Shown here: positions 35,406 through 45,183 of the stretch, piece after piece | How positions within the stretch are numbered: position 1 is the first letter of the stretch | Layout of the letters: each line of letters opens with the position of its first letter | NCBI RefSeq assembly: GCF_042100115.1 | Contig: NC_091281.1 | Location: forward strand, 62,001-126,000 | Length of the DNA: 64,000 nucleotides | Reading direction: 5' to 3' | From: Alternaria dauci | Lineage: Eukaryota; Ascomycota; Dothideomycetes; Pleosporales; Pleosporaceae | Translations under genes and position numbers: made by a program | Notes under the pieces: generated by a model | What the model saw: the letters and a program-made list of their open reading frames with translations, nothing else | Databases searched by the model: none | What the model was told of the DNA's origin: nothing

Positions 35406-35772
35406 CTAAGAAGTCTGTCCGCCCTTCTTTCCAGCCTCAACGGGGTCGACCTTGCCGTGAGCGAACTCGCCCTTGGCGCTGCCGCCAGAGCCTGAGGAGC
35501 CAGTGGACGAGTCGGTGCTTCCAGAGCCGGATGTAGCTCCGCCCTGCTTGCCAGCCTCATGGGGGTCGACCTTGCCCTGAGCAAACTCTGGTTTGTTGTT
35601 AGTTGTCATGATTTTGCGGTTGGAGGGAGCTTGAAGACGTACCGCCGGTGCCGACGCGCTTGTCTGGGGTGCCGTCCTGCTTGAGGCCGCCGTGCTCTGT
35701 TTGCCAGTCAGATTCTTGTAATGAAGGTAAGGAGTGGTGTTTCTTACCAGTGGGCTTGTACTGGTCGGACAT
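35406..35772 (-). CDS. Small KGG-repeat stress protein (Con-10-like)
   Basis: Three exons, 35772-35748, 35696-35643 and 35587-35406, with introns of 51 and 55 nt; 86 residues. The protein is hydrophilic and Gly-rich. It starts MSDQYKPTEHGGLKQDG, and carries two copies of EFA(Q/H)GKVDPxEAGKxGG separated by a Ser/Gly linker. Proteins with these GG-motif repeats (bacterial GsiB, fungal conidiation or glucose-repression-induced proteins) accumulate under starvation, drying or conidiation and resemble disordered hydrophilins. Both splice phases give clean joins. The exact subfamily is uncertain. Confidence 0.85.
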
Positions 35773-36558
35773 GTTGACGGTGTAGGTTTGATTGAAGATG
35801 TGAGTGGTTGGTTGAAGTGGTAGATGTTGATGAGAGTAGATTGATGCTTGATGCTTGATGGATACAGAACGTGCTTTCACGGGGCATATTTATACATCAA
35901 CCGCTGTCCTGGACATATTTACCACGACGTCAGGAAACATCATAGAGTGCCGACGCGTTGTCAGCCATCCCACGCGTCCATCTCACGTACACGTGAGATC
36001 TCAGATCCAATGTGTGCGGGCCGCGCGCTAAGCTGCAGGAACATGATGCAATACGATCTAAAGATCTCGCGGATCGTTCCAGGCCGTGTCAGTCCAGTCC
36101 GTCCGAGGCAGGTAATGATGCAGAACAAAGAGCAGTATGGAGATCTCACAGATCGCCATAGAGGGCCCTGGGCTGAAACAGGGTCTTGATGTCATGATAA
36201 AATCGCCAACGTCGCGCCCTTGCACTAGCTAGTCCAGGAACACCAACAATGCGACACGACTATAGGCCAATCGTGCATTGCATATGTGCTTGTGCAGGTG
36301 TTGGAAAAGCAAAGGGTGATGCCGCGAGTGCGGGGAAGGATCAATGACGAATGCCGAAGCGGCATGCAGACTGAGGCTACACGTCTCTCGACGTCGCACG
36401 TCGTGTGCGTAAGAGGCTCAACACAGCGCAGTCTAAGGCTTGTTATTCGTCATGCTATGCTGAATTGACGTAAGTGTAAGCGTTGTTTTTCTCGATGGAA
36501 TGTATGATGCACGCGTCGATTCCAGTCGCGCAGGCCACCAAGCGAGGCGTAACTGCTA
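35773..36558. other. Intergenic, upstream of KGG gene
   Basis: About 790 bp of normal composition, presumably the KGG-gene promoter, ending at transposon A. No gene is recognised. Confidence 0.5.
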
Positions 36559-38655
36559 CAGTGCCCGTGCACCAGATGAACCACGTCGCCAGTTGAACCA
36601 CCCCAACAACCCAATATAGTCAACAATATTGAATTATACAGCCACCACAAATCGTAATAAAATTGCGCAAAGCTAGGATTATACTATATATAGACCTGCG
36701 GAAGTTTTAGCTTATTTAGATAATTTTTTAGAGGGCGTTATTAGTCGTTGCCGTCAACTACGCAGTAGAGCAGCTCGTGCAACCCTTATAGCTCCTACTA
36801 TAGCTAGAGTAATACTACTATACTTTTAATACTTTATAGCTAGCTTATAAGGTTTTAAAGCTTTATACTTACTTAATTAGGGTAATTATATAGCTTTAGT
36901 AGTATTATAGAGGCTTCTATAATACTCTCTTTTAACTTTCTCTATAGCCTTCTACTTTCTAGTCTCCTCCTAACCCTTCTCTTACTTAATATAGGCTACT
37001 TTTTAAAGTTAAAGCTAGTAATTATAAGCTACCTTCTTAATCTTAGCTTACTTAGCTTTTTAAAGCTTTTTAAGCTTAGTTTATTATTATTATTATATCT
37101 TATTATTCTAAACTTATTTAATACTTATTAGTAACTACTAGATAGCTCTTTTATAATACTTAGGATAATCCTTAAGCTATAGAGTATAAGATTTAGTTTC
37201 TTACCTTTTCTTAATAGTTAAAGACTACCTAAGGCCTTTAAGCTTACTATAGAGGAGTATATTTTAAGCTATAAGGTAGTATAAACTTTATTAAAGCTTC
37301 TTAATACTTTTACTACTTTAATCTTTTACTTCTTAATATATAATTAACTTTAACTTAAGCTAATCCTTTATAAAGAGTATAGAGCTTAAACTAGCTTCTA
37401 AATCTAATCCCTTCTTAGTAAACTTATTAAGTATAACTACTAAGTTAGGTAGGTATATACTAGTTACTTTAAAAGACTTCTTAATAAGGGGAGGTTTAAA
37501 AACCTTAGTTTAGGACCTCTAGAAGAGTAAGAAGAAGTCTTCTTTAGTTATATTAAGTAACCTTTTACTATCTTAAAGGTATTAAGTTAACTTAGTTAAG
37601 TAAGTATTTACTAGAGGTTTAAATATTACTATATTAAGTAGTTAAAGTATATAGGTAGTATAAGGTAGGTATATAGCTAATAGGATCTTATAGTTATAGT
37701 AATAATTAATAAAGTCTATTATAAGATAAGATCTATAGCTATTAAGGAGTAGTAAGTAATACTTAGTTAAAGTATACTACTTAGTTTCTCTTTTAAATAC
37801 CTCTTTAAGCTAATATAACCTAATATTATTATTACTCTAGTTAGAGGGTAATAATATTATAAATACTAAGTAGTTTCCTACTTATATAGTATTAACCTAG
37901 CTTATTTATATAGCTTTATTAGTTACTTTAAAGATAAGAGAAGGACTTAATATACTACTATCTAAATAAATATAAGCTATAATAGTAATTTACTTACTTA
38001 AACTATCCTTAAGTAGTTAGTATACCCTCTTTTTATCCTAATATACCTTAGAGAAGATATACTTTATTCTACTAATCTTTTTAAGTTAAAACCTCTTTTT
38101 ATTTATATTAAATATATAAGAGGGTTAAATATTATACTCCTCTATCTTTTTAACTAAAAGTTTAAAATATAAGTTATACTTAGCTCCTAAATTAGTATTA
38201 TAATAAAGCTTACTTATCCCTTTACTATAGGTAGAGATAAGATAGTTAGGGTACTAGTAAATAAACTAAGAAACTTAGCTTTCTAAAACTAGCTTTCTAG
38301 CTAAATCTAAAGTAAAGTATTATATTATTTTATTTATAGGTAGTAAACGTTACTTAGTAAGTATATTAATATATTATATAAGCTTAGTCTTATATTATAG
38401 ATAAAGGGAGAGGTTACGTATACTATAGGCCTCGTTATCGCTATGGTAGCGTCTTATTAGCGTAACGCGGTTAACTCTAAATCTTTTTATAACTTCGCGG
38501 TACGAGAAATTATCTCCAGCTTTACGTAATTCTAAATATTTAATCGCTTCTTAAATTAGTTGTATAGTGGTTGAGTTATGACGCGTTGAAGTTTTGTTGT
38601 TTTGTGGTGGGGGTGGTTCAACTGGCGACGTGGTTCATCTGGTGCACGGGCACTG
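36559..38655 (-). mobile_element. Pogo/Fot1-like DNA transposon A, heavily RIP-mutated
   Basis: A 2.1-kb element bounded by near-perfect inverted repeats of about 45 bp (outer bases CAGTGCCCGTGCACC), flanked by CTA on both sides (a TA target duplication plus one base, or a 3-bp one). The interior lacks almost all CpA/TpG. Read on the minus strand it is recognisably related to element B: both share a subterminal block (AACAAAACTTC then CGCGTCATAACT), the segment RKxGDNFSY, and a 3' block near 36640-36690 matching 41040-41120 in reverse complement. The transposase is destroyed by stops. The outer inverted repeats differ from those of B, so it is a sister family. Confidence 0.8.
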
Positions 38656-39109
38656 CTAGGTGACGATGATGACGGTCCTGGTAGATGCCTGGTGCGTGCG
38701 CTCTTGAAACAAAGATCCACCATGCGATGAGTGTGGGCATATCGCGATGCGGGCTTTGCTCCACGCGTCGATCATTGTTGTTCTGGTTGTTGTTGTTGAA
38801 GAGGAAATTGAATGACGCGACGTGGCTTTTTCGATGACGCCGCGCCAGACCACGTGCCCACGCGTAAGTGTGAGATGCACGCCCGACCCCGCGCATATTC
38901 CATGTCAAGTCGAACTCAACGATTCCCCAGTCTCTTGAGTACAAATTCCGGCGGTGCAGGCCTCTCAGCTCCACTAAGTGCCTCCACCCACAAAACTCCG
39001 AATCTGCTTCTCAAATGCACAAACTCCTCCTGTCGAACCCAAATGCCGTACCCAATCGTTCTAAGGAAATATTTCTCAGCTTCTAATGCGTACCGTTTAT
39101 TAACCCCTA
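38656..39109. other. Host spacer between two transposons
   Basis: A 454-bp stretch of normal composition, not RIP-mutated, between the 5' ends of two divergently oriented transposons. No gene is recognised. Confidence 0.6.
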
Positions 39110-41202
39110 CAGTGCACGGTCACTCAATGCCCAGGTTCAGTCAACGCCCCGCCTCAACACCATAACAACAAAACTTCAGCGCGTCATAACTCCACTAATA
39201 TAGATCCAATCTAAAAAGCAATTGAAGAAATCGAATCGCGCAAGCTAGGAGATAATTTCTCGTACAATAAAGTTGCTGCCAAGTATGGTGTTGAGCGAAG
39301 TACGCTCGCTCGAAGACACTAAGGCATGTCTGAGCCGCGCGGGGTCTCCCATCGATCCCTACACCCACAACACGAAGCCGAGCTTGTACGATATATACAA
39401 TCGCTTACTAAACGACGTTTACCACCTACGAGAACAATAATACAGCAGTTTGCTAGTTAGTTAGCTGGCAAGAAGGTCTCTAAAAGCTAGGTTTCCTAGT
39501 TCCTCCTCTAGCATCTAAACCATCTTATCTCTCGCTACAACAGAGGCATGATTAAGCAACGGCACAAAGCTGATTTAGGGGCTAAGTATAGCTTATATTT
39601 TAAGCTTCTCCTTAAAAAGATAGAGGAGTACAACGTATAGCCTATCTATATATTTAATATAGACGAGAAGGGGTTTTAGCTTAGACGAGTTAGGAGAATA
39701 AAGCGTATCTTCAATAAGGCACTCTAGGATTAAAAAGGGGTAAGGTAAGCGCTTAAAGATAGCTTAAGTGACTAGATAATAGTAATAGCTTGTATCTATT
39801 TAGATAGCTCCGTTTTAAGTCCTTCACTCATCTTCTAGGGATCTAATAGAGCTATTTAATTAAGCTAGGTTAATGCTATATAAGTAGGGGAGCACTTAGT
39901 CTTTATAACCTTATCTCCCTCCGGCTAGAGTAATAACGATATTAGATTAGCTTAGCTTAAAGAGGTATTTAAAAGAGAGACTAGACGATACGCTTTAACT
40001 AGGTATTAATTACTACTCTTTAACAGCTATAGGTCCTATGTAACAATAGACTTTATTAATTATTATAACAACAATAAGATCCTATTAGCTGTATTTCCCC
40101 CTTACGCTACCTATACGCTTTAACCCCTTAATATTAGGATATTTAAACCTCTCTTAAATACTTACTTAACTAAGTTAGCTAGATACCTTTAGAATAGTTA
40201 GGGGTTACTTAATTTAACTAAAGGAGACTTCTTCCTACTCTTCTAGAAGTCCTAGACCTTTATATTTAAACCTCTACTTATTAAGAGGTCTTTTAAAGCT
40301 ACTAGTATATACCTAGCTAACCTAGATACTATACTTAAGAAGTTTACTAAGGAGGCTTTAGATTCTGATAGCAGCTAGTTAGTACTCTCTAGGGAGGATT
40401 AGCTTAAGCTTAAGTTAATTATACGCTGTAAGGTAAAGGATTAGAGTAGTAAGGACGTTAAAAAGCTTAAACGAAGTTTATACTATATTATAGCTTAAAA
40501 TAGTATCCTCTATAAAGAGGTTAGGGGCCTTAGGGACTCTCTAGCTATTAAAAAGAGATAGGATAATAAGTCCTATACCCTATAGCTTAAAAGTAATTAG
40601 GGGTATTATAGGGGAGCTATTTTCTAGTTACCTAAGCGTGTACAATAAGCTTAGGATAATAAGGTATTACGACAATAATAAGCTATATAATAATAACTTC
40701 AAAAAGCTAAGATAGCTAAGATAAGGGAGTAAGCTCGTCTCTATAAGCTTCAGCTACTCTAGGAGAAGCGTATTAAGCGGGAGAGACGTCAGGAGGTGCG
40801 GAGGAAGGAGATAGCTACAAAGCTAGCTAAGAAACAATATTAGAAGAGGCTCCGCGACGCTAAAAAAGCTATACAATTACCCTAAAAGGGTAAGCGTAAA
40901 GCTTTAAAAGCCTATAAGCTAGCTACAAAGCGTTAGAAACGTGTTAGTGTTGCTACAGCTTCTGTAGAAGCCTAGGTAGTTGCACAGCTAGTTCCACCCA
41001 AAGCCACCAAAACGCGGGCAATCCGCACCCCCAAAAAATATTTTAAATAGCGCAAAATCTTTGCAGACCTGTATATAGTATAAATCCAGCTTTGCGCAAT
41101 TTTATTATGATTTGTTGTTGCGCTACAGCTGCAATACTTATAAATATATTATGTTGTTAGTGGGGCGTTGACTGAACCTGGGCGTTGAGTGACCGTGCAC
41201 TG
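39110..41202 (+). mobile_element. Pogo/Fot1-like DNA transposon B, moderately RIP-mutated
   Basis: A 2.1-kb element with inverted repeats of about 42 bp (outer bases CAGTGCACGGTCACTCAA) and a TA target duplication (39108-39109 and 41203-41204), as in the Tc1/mariner-pogo superfamily. The frame from about 39210 to 40990 encodes a broken transposase of the pogo/Fot1/Tan1 type: RKLGDNFSYNKVAAKYG (helix-turn-helix), GMSEPRGVSHRSLHP and EAELVRYIQSLTKRRLPPTR (second DNA-binding domain), SLYFKLLLKKIEEYN, then a DEKGF motif at the first catalytic Asp. Many Gln and Trp codons now read TAG or TAA, as RIP would make. The C-terminal part is Lys/Arg-rich. Confidence 0.85.
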
Positions 41203-41232
41203 TAGTGGCCCTACCTAGTGCTGCAAGTTCAA

Positions 41233-41841
41233 CTATGCTTTGTCGTTGGCGAGGAGCTTGTACGCGACGTGCACAGAAAGAGCAATAAGCATGGCGTCAC
41301 CAATCTGCGTTGATAGAAGTGGAGTAGAGTTGTAATACGAAATGGGAGCCGAGATGCGCTCGCTTGCACACAGTACGTCATACGTGGGTGTTGTGGCTGC
41401 ACGTCGGGATGTGGAGGCGAGAGCGACACGATACCGGACAAGGAGACATAGCGCAAGAGGGATGGTGTCTGGACTGGGATGGTCAGTACCAAGAAACATG
41501 ATGGTCAATGAGTTCAAGAGGCGGAACATGCGTTGACACATTTCATTCGTGGAATGACTGGGGCGAAGTACCTCACTGTTCGCATCAATCTGTGGGCCTT
41601 CTTCGTTAGTCGTAGCTGAGGCGAGCGCAGACTTCACAGTGGCGAGCGGCGCATGCAATACGAAGAGACTGAGGCGAGCAATAAAGGGTGCGGTACAGGG
41701 CTGGTGTGGACGGAGGGATGGGCGGGCATCGTGGGGAACCGATGAGGTGGTCGTGTCAGCTAGGGCGCTGTTGTGGTGGTGGTGAGAGTGTGTGTCGGTC
41801 ATACTCTCTAGGGTTTGAAAGCAGTGCTTGGACAGAGGCAT
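41233..41841 (-). CDS. Cyclin-like protein, probably truncated at 3' end
   Basis: A frame of 202 codons from ATG 41841 (MPLSKH). A His/Ser/Thr-rich start is followed by MCQRMFRLLNSLTIMFLG and PLALCLLVRYRVAL, helices that recall a fungal cyclin N-terminal (Pho80-like) domain, and it ends IGDAMLIALSVHVAYKLLAND just where a cyclin would continue with its third helix. The stop at 41233 is 31 bp from the end of transposon B. I infer that transposon insertion or a later rearrangement removed the 3' part. The family call is tentative; an upstream in-frame ATG at 41937 exists but looks like leader. Confidence 0.45.
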   Translation of the reverse strand: MPLSKHCFQTLESMTDTHSHHHHNSALADTTTSSVPHDARPSLRPHQPCTAPFIARLSLFVLHAPLATVKSALASATTNEEGPQIDANSEVLRPSHSTNEMCQRMFRLLNSLTIMFLGTDHPSPDTIPLALCLLVRYRVALASTSRRAATTPTYDVLCASERISAPISYYNSTPLLSTQIGDAMLIALSVHVAYKLLANDKA

Positions 41842-42146
41842 ATTAATAGTGGCTTTGAAAAGTGCTGTGAAATGAGAATGTAGTTGTGGTTGTGTATTGC
41901 AATGAAGTGAATCGTGAACGATACACCTGCGTTCCAAGGTTCGTTATAAGAGTTATTACGACGCGGTGCAGGATGTGAGTGGTATCAAGACACGATACCC
42001 ATAAAGTTGTAAGAGCACGGAAGAGGAGCTTTGGAAGAGTAAGCAGAACTGTATTCCACAGACGACATGTCTTATTGTACATTAGAGACGCATCCGATCC
42101 ACATTACTACCAAAGCCAACCTTGGAACGTGAATCCCCTTCTTTCT

Positions 42147-43504
42147 TCATTGCAGCGACTTCAAGAAGTCATGCAACTCAGCGTTCAGCGCATCAGCTCT
42201 CTCCATCTGAACAAAATGGCCAGAGTCCAGCGTTCTCGGCCATGCACGAGGTGCCCACGGAAGCGTATTATTCAACGTCACGCTCGGTGGAAACACCGGA
42301 TCCAGATTCGCAGTGAGCACGAACGTAGGCGCAGTAATAATCTTTGACACATTCTGTAACGCTGCAAGGTCATTAGTATCCAATTGATACATGTTGAACA
42401 TTGCGAGAAGCTCTTACCTGGTAGATCTGGTTGATTGACGCCGCCCATGATAGCCTTGTACCATCTCAGACCGCCGGCAAAACCACCCTGGGCCATCACG
42501 ATGGTCTTCCACTGTTCTTTCACTACGTCCGTGATCCAGATGCCACCGTATGGTGCCTTTCTGTCTTCAGAAAGCCATTGTTCCAGTGCGCCTAGAGGCG
42601 CGACGTGTTCCCGGTGGTAGGTCGCATTGTTCGTGAACCAGAGGGTAAAGACAGAGTCAAGCTTTGATCATGTTAGTCTCCGATAATCATATTGGATACA
42701 TGAATGACTTACATGGTCATCAAAGGCTGGGACTGCTCGCTCGGTGTTATGGAAGATGAAGTACCCAAAGACAGGATATCCAAGGAGGGCGTTTGTCTGG
42801 TTATTCAAAGCTTCGACGTCTGCTAGGGTGAAGTCTCCACCGGGGGCGGTATAGCCCACAGTTACGTACGCGAGCGCAAGCAATCGGTCGGGGCTATACA
42901 CCTGGAGTGTAGTGAGGATCGCAGCTCCAAAGTCATGGCCTACAGTAACGGCCTTGTCTACTCCTTCGCAGTCCAACAGCTCTACCATTTCAGAAGCGAT
43001 ACTCTTCAATCTGTAGCTTTCCAAGTCTTCTGGGCTGTCTGTACCGCCATAGCCTAGCATATCCGGTACGATTACACCATAGCCATGCCGTGTGAAGTAC
43101 TCGATTTGGTTAACCTAGCCGTAAGACGAGTCCGGAAAGCCATGTAGGAAAAGAAGGTAAGGTTTTTCGGAATCTGTTGGTGGAGAGAAGGCGTAGCGAT
43201 AAGTCCTTCCTGAGGGTAACTTGGCACTTCGCACGAGCCTCACGTAAGAGGTGTTCGCGATATCGGCCTTACTTTGGTTAGAAGTAGAATCACAGATGGT
43301 TGTTTCGGAGTGGTACATACAGTGTTTGGGGTGAGGTTAACTTGCCAAGACGCGTTGCGTGCTTCAATACCGAAGGCCTGTGAGACTGTTGTTAGGAAAC
43401 ACTCATGCAGTGTTTGTTACGAGCGGTCTTGCCTGAACAGAGGTATGCAATGTTTGTGCAAGCACAAGGATACTCGTGAAAACTGATTTGTATTGGACCA
43501 ACAT
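42147..43504 (-). pseudogene. Secreted epoxide hydrolase-like enzyme, one nonsense codon
   Basis: Five exons: 43504-43433, 43377-43321, 43267-42713, 42661-42418 and 42361-42147, totalling 381 codons exactly. Exon 1 encodes a signal peptide (VFTSILVLAQTLHTSVQA). The alpha/beta-hydrolase motifs of epoxide hydrolases are present: LLFLHGFPDSSYG, VIVPDMLGYGGTD, nucleophile VGHDFGAA and the late DSGHFVQMERADALN with His. The frame is broken once, by TAG at 43115-43117 directly after SSYG, where the family has Trp; TGG to TAG is a RIP-type change. The first intron has a GC donor (GCAAGA) with a CTAAC branch site. All other junctions are canonical. Such enzymes open epoxides to diols. Confidence 0.85.
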
Positions 43505-44070
43505 CTCGGAGTGATCACGCTATGTCTTCTTTGGCGCAATCTCGAGACTGTGGTCAGGGTAACCGGTAATGATCGTGATGTCAGATACCCGAAGAACGAT
43601 CGCTCACGGTGAGCCTTTTATATGGTACTGTTCACAGTACCATTTCCCATGCTTACGCCTTGGCTGACAATTCCTACATTTTTTTGCCAACAGACTGTGG
43701 CGCAAGGCCGCGAGGATTGGTAATCCTCTGGTCGTCGTCACAACGAGCATAGTTGATCCTACTCTTGTTGTAATTAACCACGGGTCGCAGCAGTTGCACT
43801 CGGCCCGACCCGTCTAATGTAGCTCGCTCATTGGCCAAGGCATCATTAGCGATGGTATTGCGCATCAGACACTACTACGCTTTGTCCACTGCTCCTTGAC
43901 TCGCCCGGAGCCGTACGGCCCCGGAAGCGTCATCATGGCAAAGAGCATCAACAATCACCAATCTGAACAGAACTGAGAAAATTGATGACAAAGACTAGAA
44001 GATTACTCACGTACGGACCAAAGCCGCTCATGTCCATTTCCAATCCGCCTTTCTGGAATCTCTCTGTGGG
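43505..44070. other. Intergenic or 3' end of the cyclin-like gene
   Basis: About 570 bp. The part 44011-44063 could be a further exon of the minus-strand cyclin-like gene (frame RFQKGGLEMDMSGFGPY, flanked by a CAG acceptor and a GTGAGT donor). The rest holds no recognisable gene. Confidence 0.4.
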
Positions 44071-44703
44071 TTAGACAGTCTCATCGTCGTGATCAAGCAA
44101 CATATCCCAAACAATTTTGAATCTCGCAAAAAACTCCTTGAATTCATCCTCGCGCACCCAAGTTCTCCAATCCAGATCCTTCAGAAATTGAATCTCGGCG
44201 TCCTGTATATCCTCGAAGAGCATATCCAGAAGGGACTCTAATGTGTCAGGCCATATCGTGCCGTCGCACAGATTACCATACGCGATCTTGACAGCGACAC
44301 CGAGTCTGGTGGACTGATTGTACCTGTGCAGATGGTCTGTACGGCGGCTCACGACTCTGACCTTGAGAAGGAGGAATAAGGCGTAGGGAACGACGTCTTT
44401 ACTTATCGCGAAGAACTGGTTGCTGGTTTCGAGCCAGCGCGTGAGGCGTGCGCAACACGCTTTCATAGTGGTTCTGGGTTGGATTCGTGTATCCAAAGGG
44501 CTGAAATTAGCTAGGAGCGCCCTGAGTTCTTGTTCAGTTGCGGCGAACATGATGTCGTGCAGGAGATCAGGAGGAGCGCCGCTGATGAAGCTTGCTAATC
44601 TGGTCAACTTATCGCCTAGGAAGTATTGCTCGATATCCGCGGTGGGCACCCTGCCTGGACTCGAACGTGGAGTAAAGTCGGGTGTGTAAGTCATGTCGGA
44701 CAT
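44071..44703 (-). CDS. Cyclin-like hypothetical protein
   Basis: A 210-codon frame from ATG 44703 (MSDMTYTPDF). The helical pattern is that of a cyclin box: VVPYALFLLLKV, RLGVAVKIAYGNLCDGTIWP, and DIQDAEIQFLKDLDWRTWVREDEFKEFF, the last close to the usual cyclin ending of helix 5. It may be a fungal Pho80-like cyclin. As drawn it stops at 44071, but splicing 44112-44064 would add RFQKGG and further residues, so the C-terminus is open. It lies 566 bp upstream of the epoxide hydrolase, same strand. Confidence 0.5.
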   Translation of the reverse strand: MSDMTYTPDFTPRSSPGRVPTADIEQYFLGDKLTRLASFISGAPPDLLHDIMFAATEQELRALLANFSPLDTRIQPRTTMKACCARLTRWLETSNQFFAISKDVVPYALFLLLKVRVVSRRTDHLHRYNQSTRLGVAVKIAYGNLCDGTIWPDTLESLLDMLFEDIQDAEIQFLKDLDWRTWVREDEFKEFFARFKIVWDMLLDHDDETV

Positions 44704-45183
44704 GTCGTACGTCTTTTGTCATTCTGTTATTAGTGGGTGAGAGTAATCTGGAGTACTTAAAAGTGCGCCAGGTGGACAGAGGTTCGTTTCACTGTACGTT
44801 AATGAGAACCCTCATGTGTCTACATGGCTCGGGCAGTCTTTCACTCTGGGAGTTCGCAACGCATTCTGGTCACTACTGGTGCTGGCCATCGTTGTCATCA
44901 GCTCCTGTGATCACGGGCTCTGTTGCTGGTATCATCGCCAGGGTCGACATTGTTTCTTCACGTCTTTCCGCGGGCGCACATCATAGCAAGCGTCGGCGCT
45001 TCTTTGCGGCGTGGCTATGCTTGTGTTTTCCTTTTCGCATGAGTTGTCGAAGGAAAGTAATTGATGGGACAACTTCAGCAGGAGGGAGGAAGAACTATTC
45101 CGCTTTGGGCTAGATCTCCCGGCGCTCCGCAGCTTCCCGAGGTCTCTCCCCGCACGTGTCTCTGCGCGTCCTCCACGCACCCC
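44704..45183. other. Intergenic, divergent promoter region
   Basis: 480 bp between the divergent cyclin-like and NPR3 genes. The NPR3 frame is open back to 45061, but the conserved start is MAVPLPP at 45184. No other feature is recognised. Confidence 0.5.

Noticed and set aside
36640..41120. One 4.5-kb transposon with long inverted repeats
   Set aside because: The similarity of 36640-36700 to 41040-41120 is explained by two related elements in opposite orientation, each with its own terminal inverted repeats and flanking target bases.
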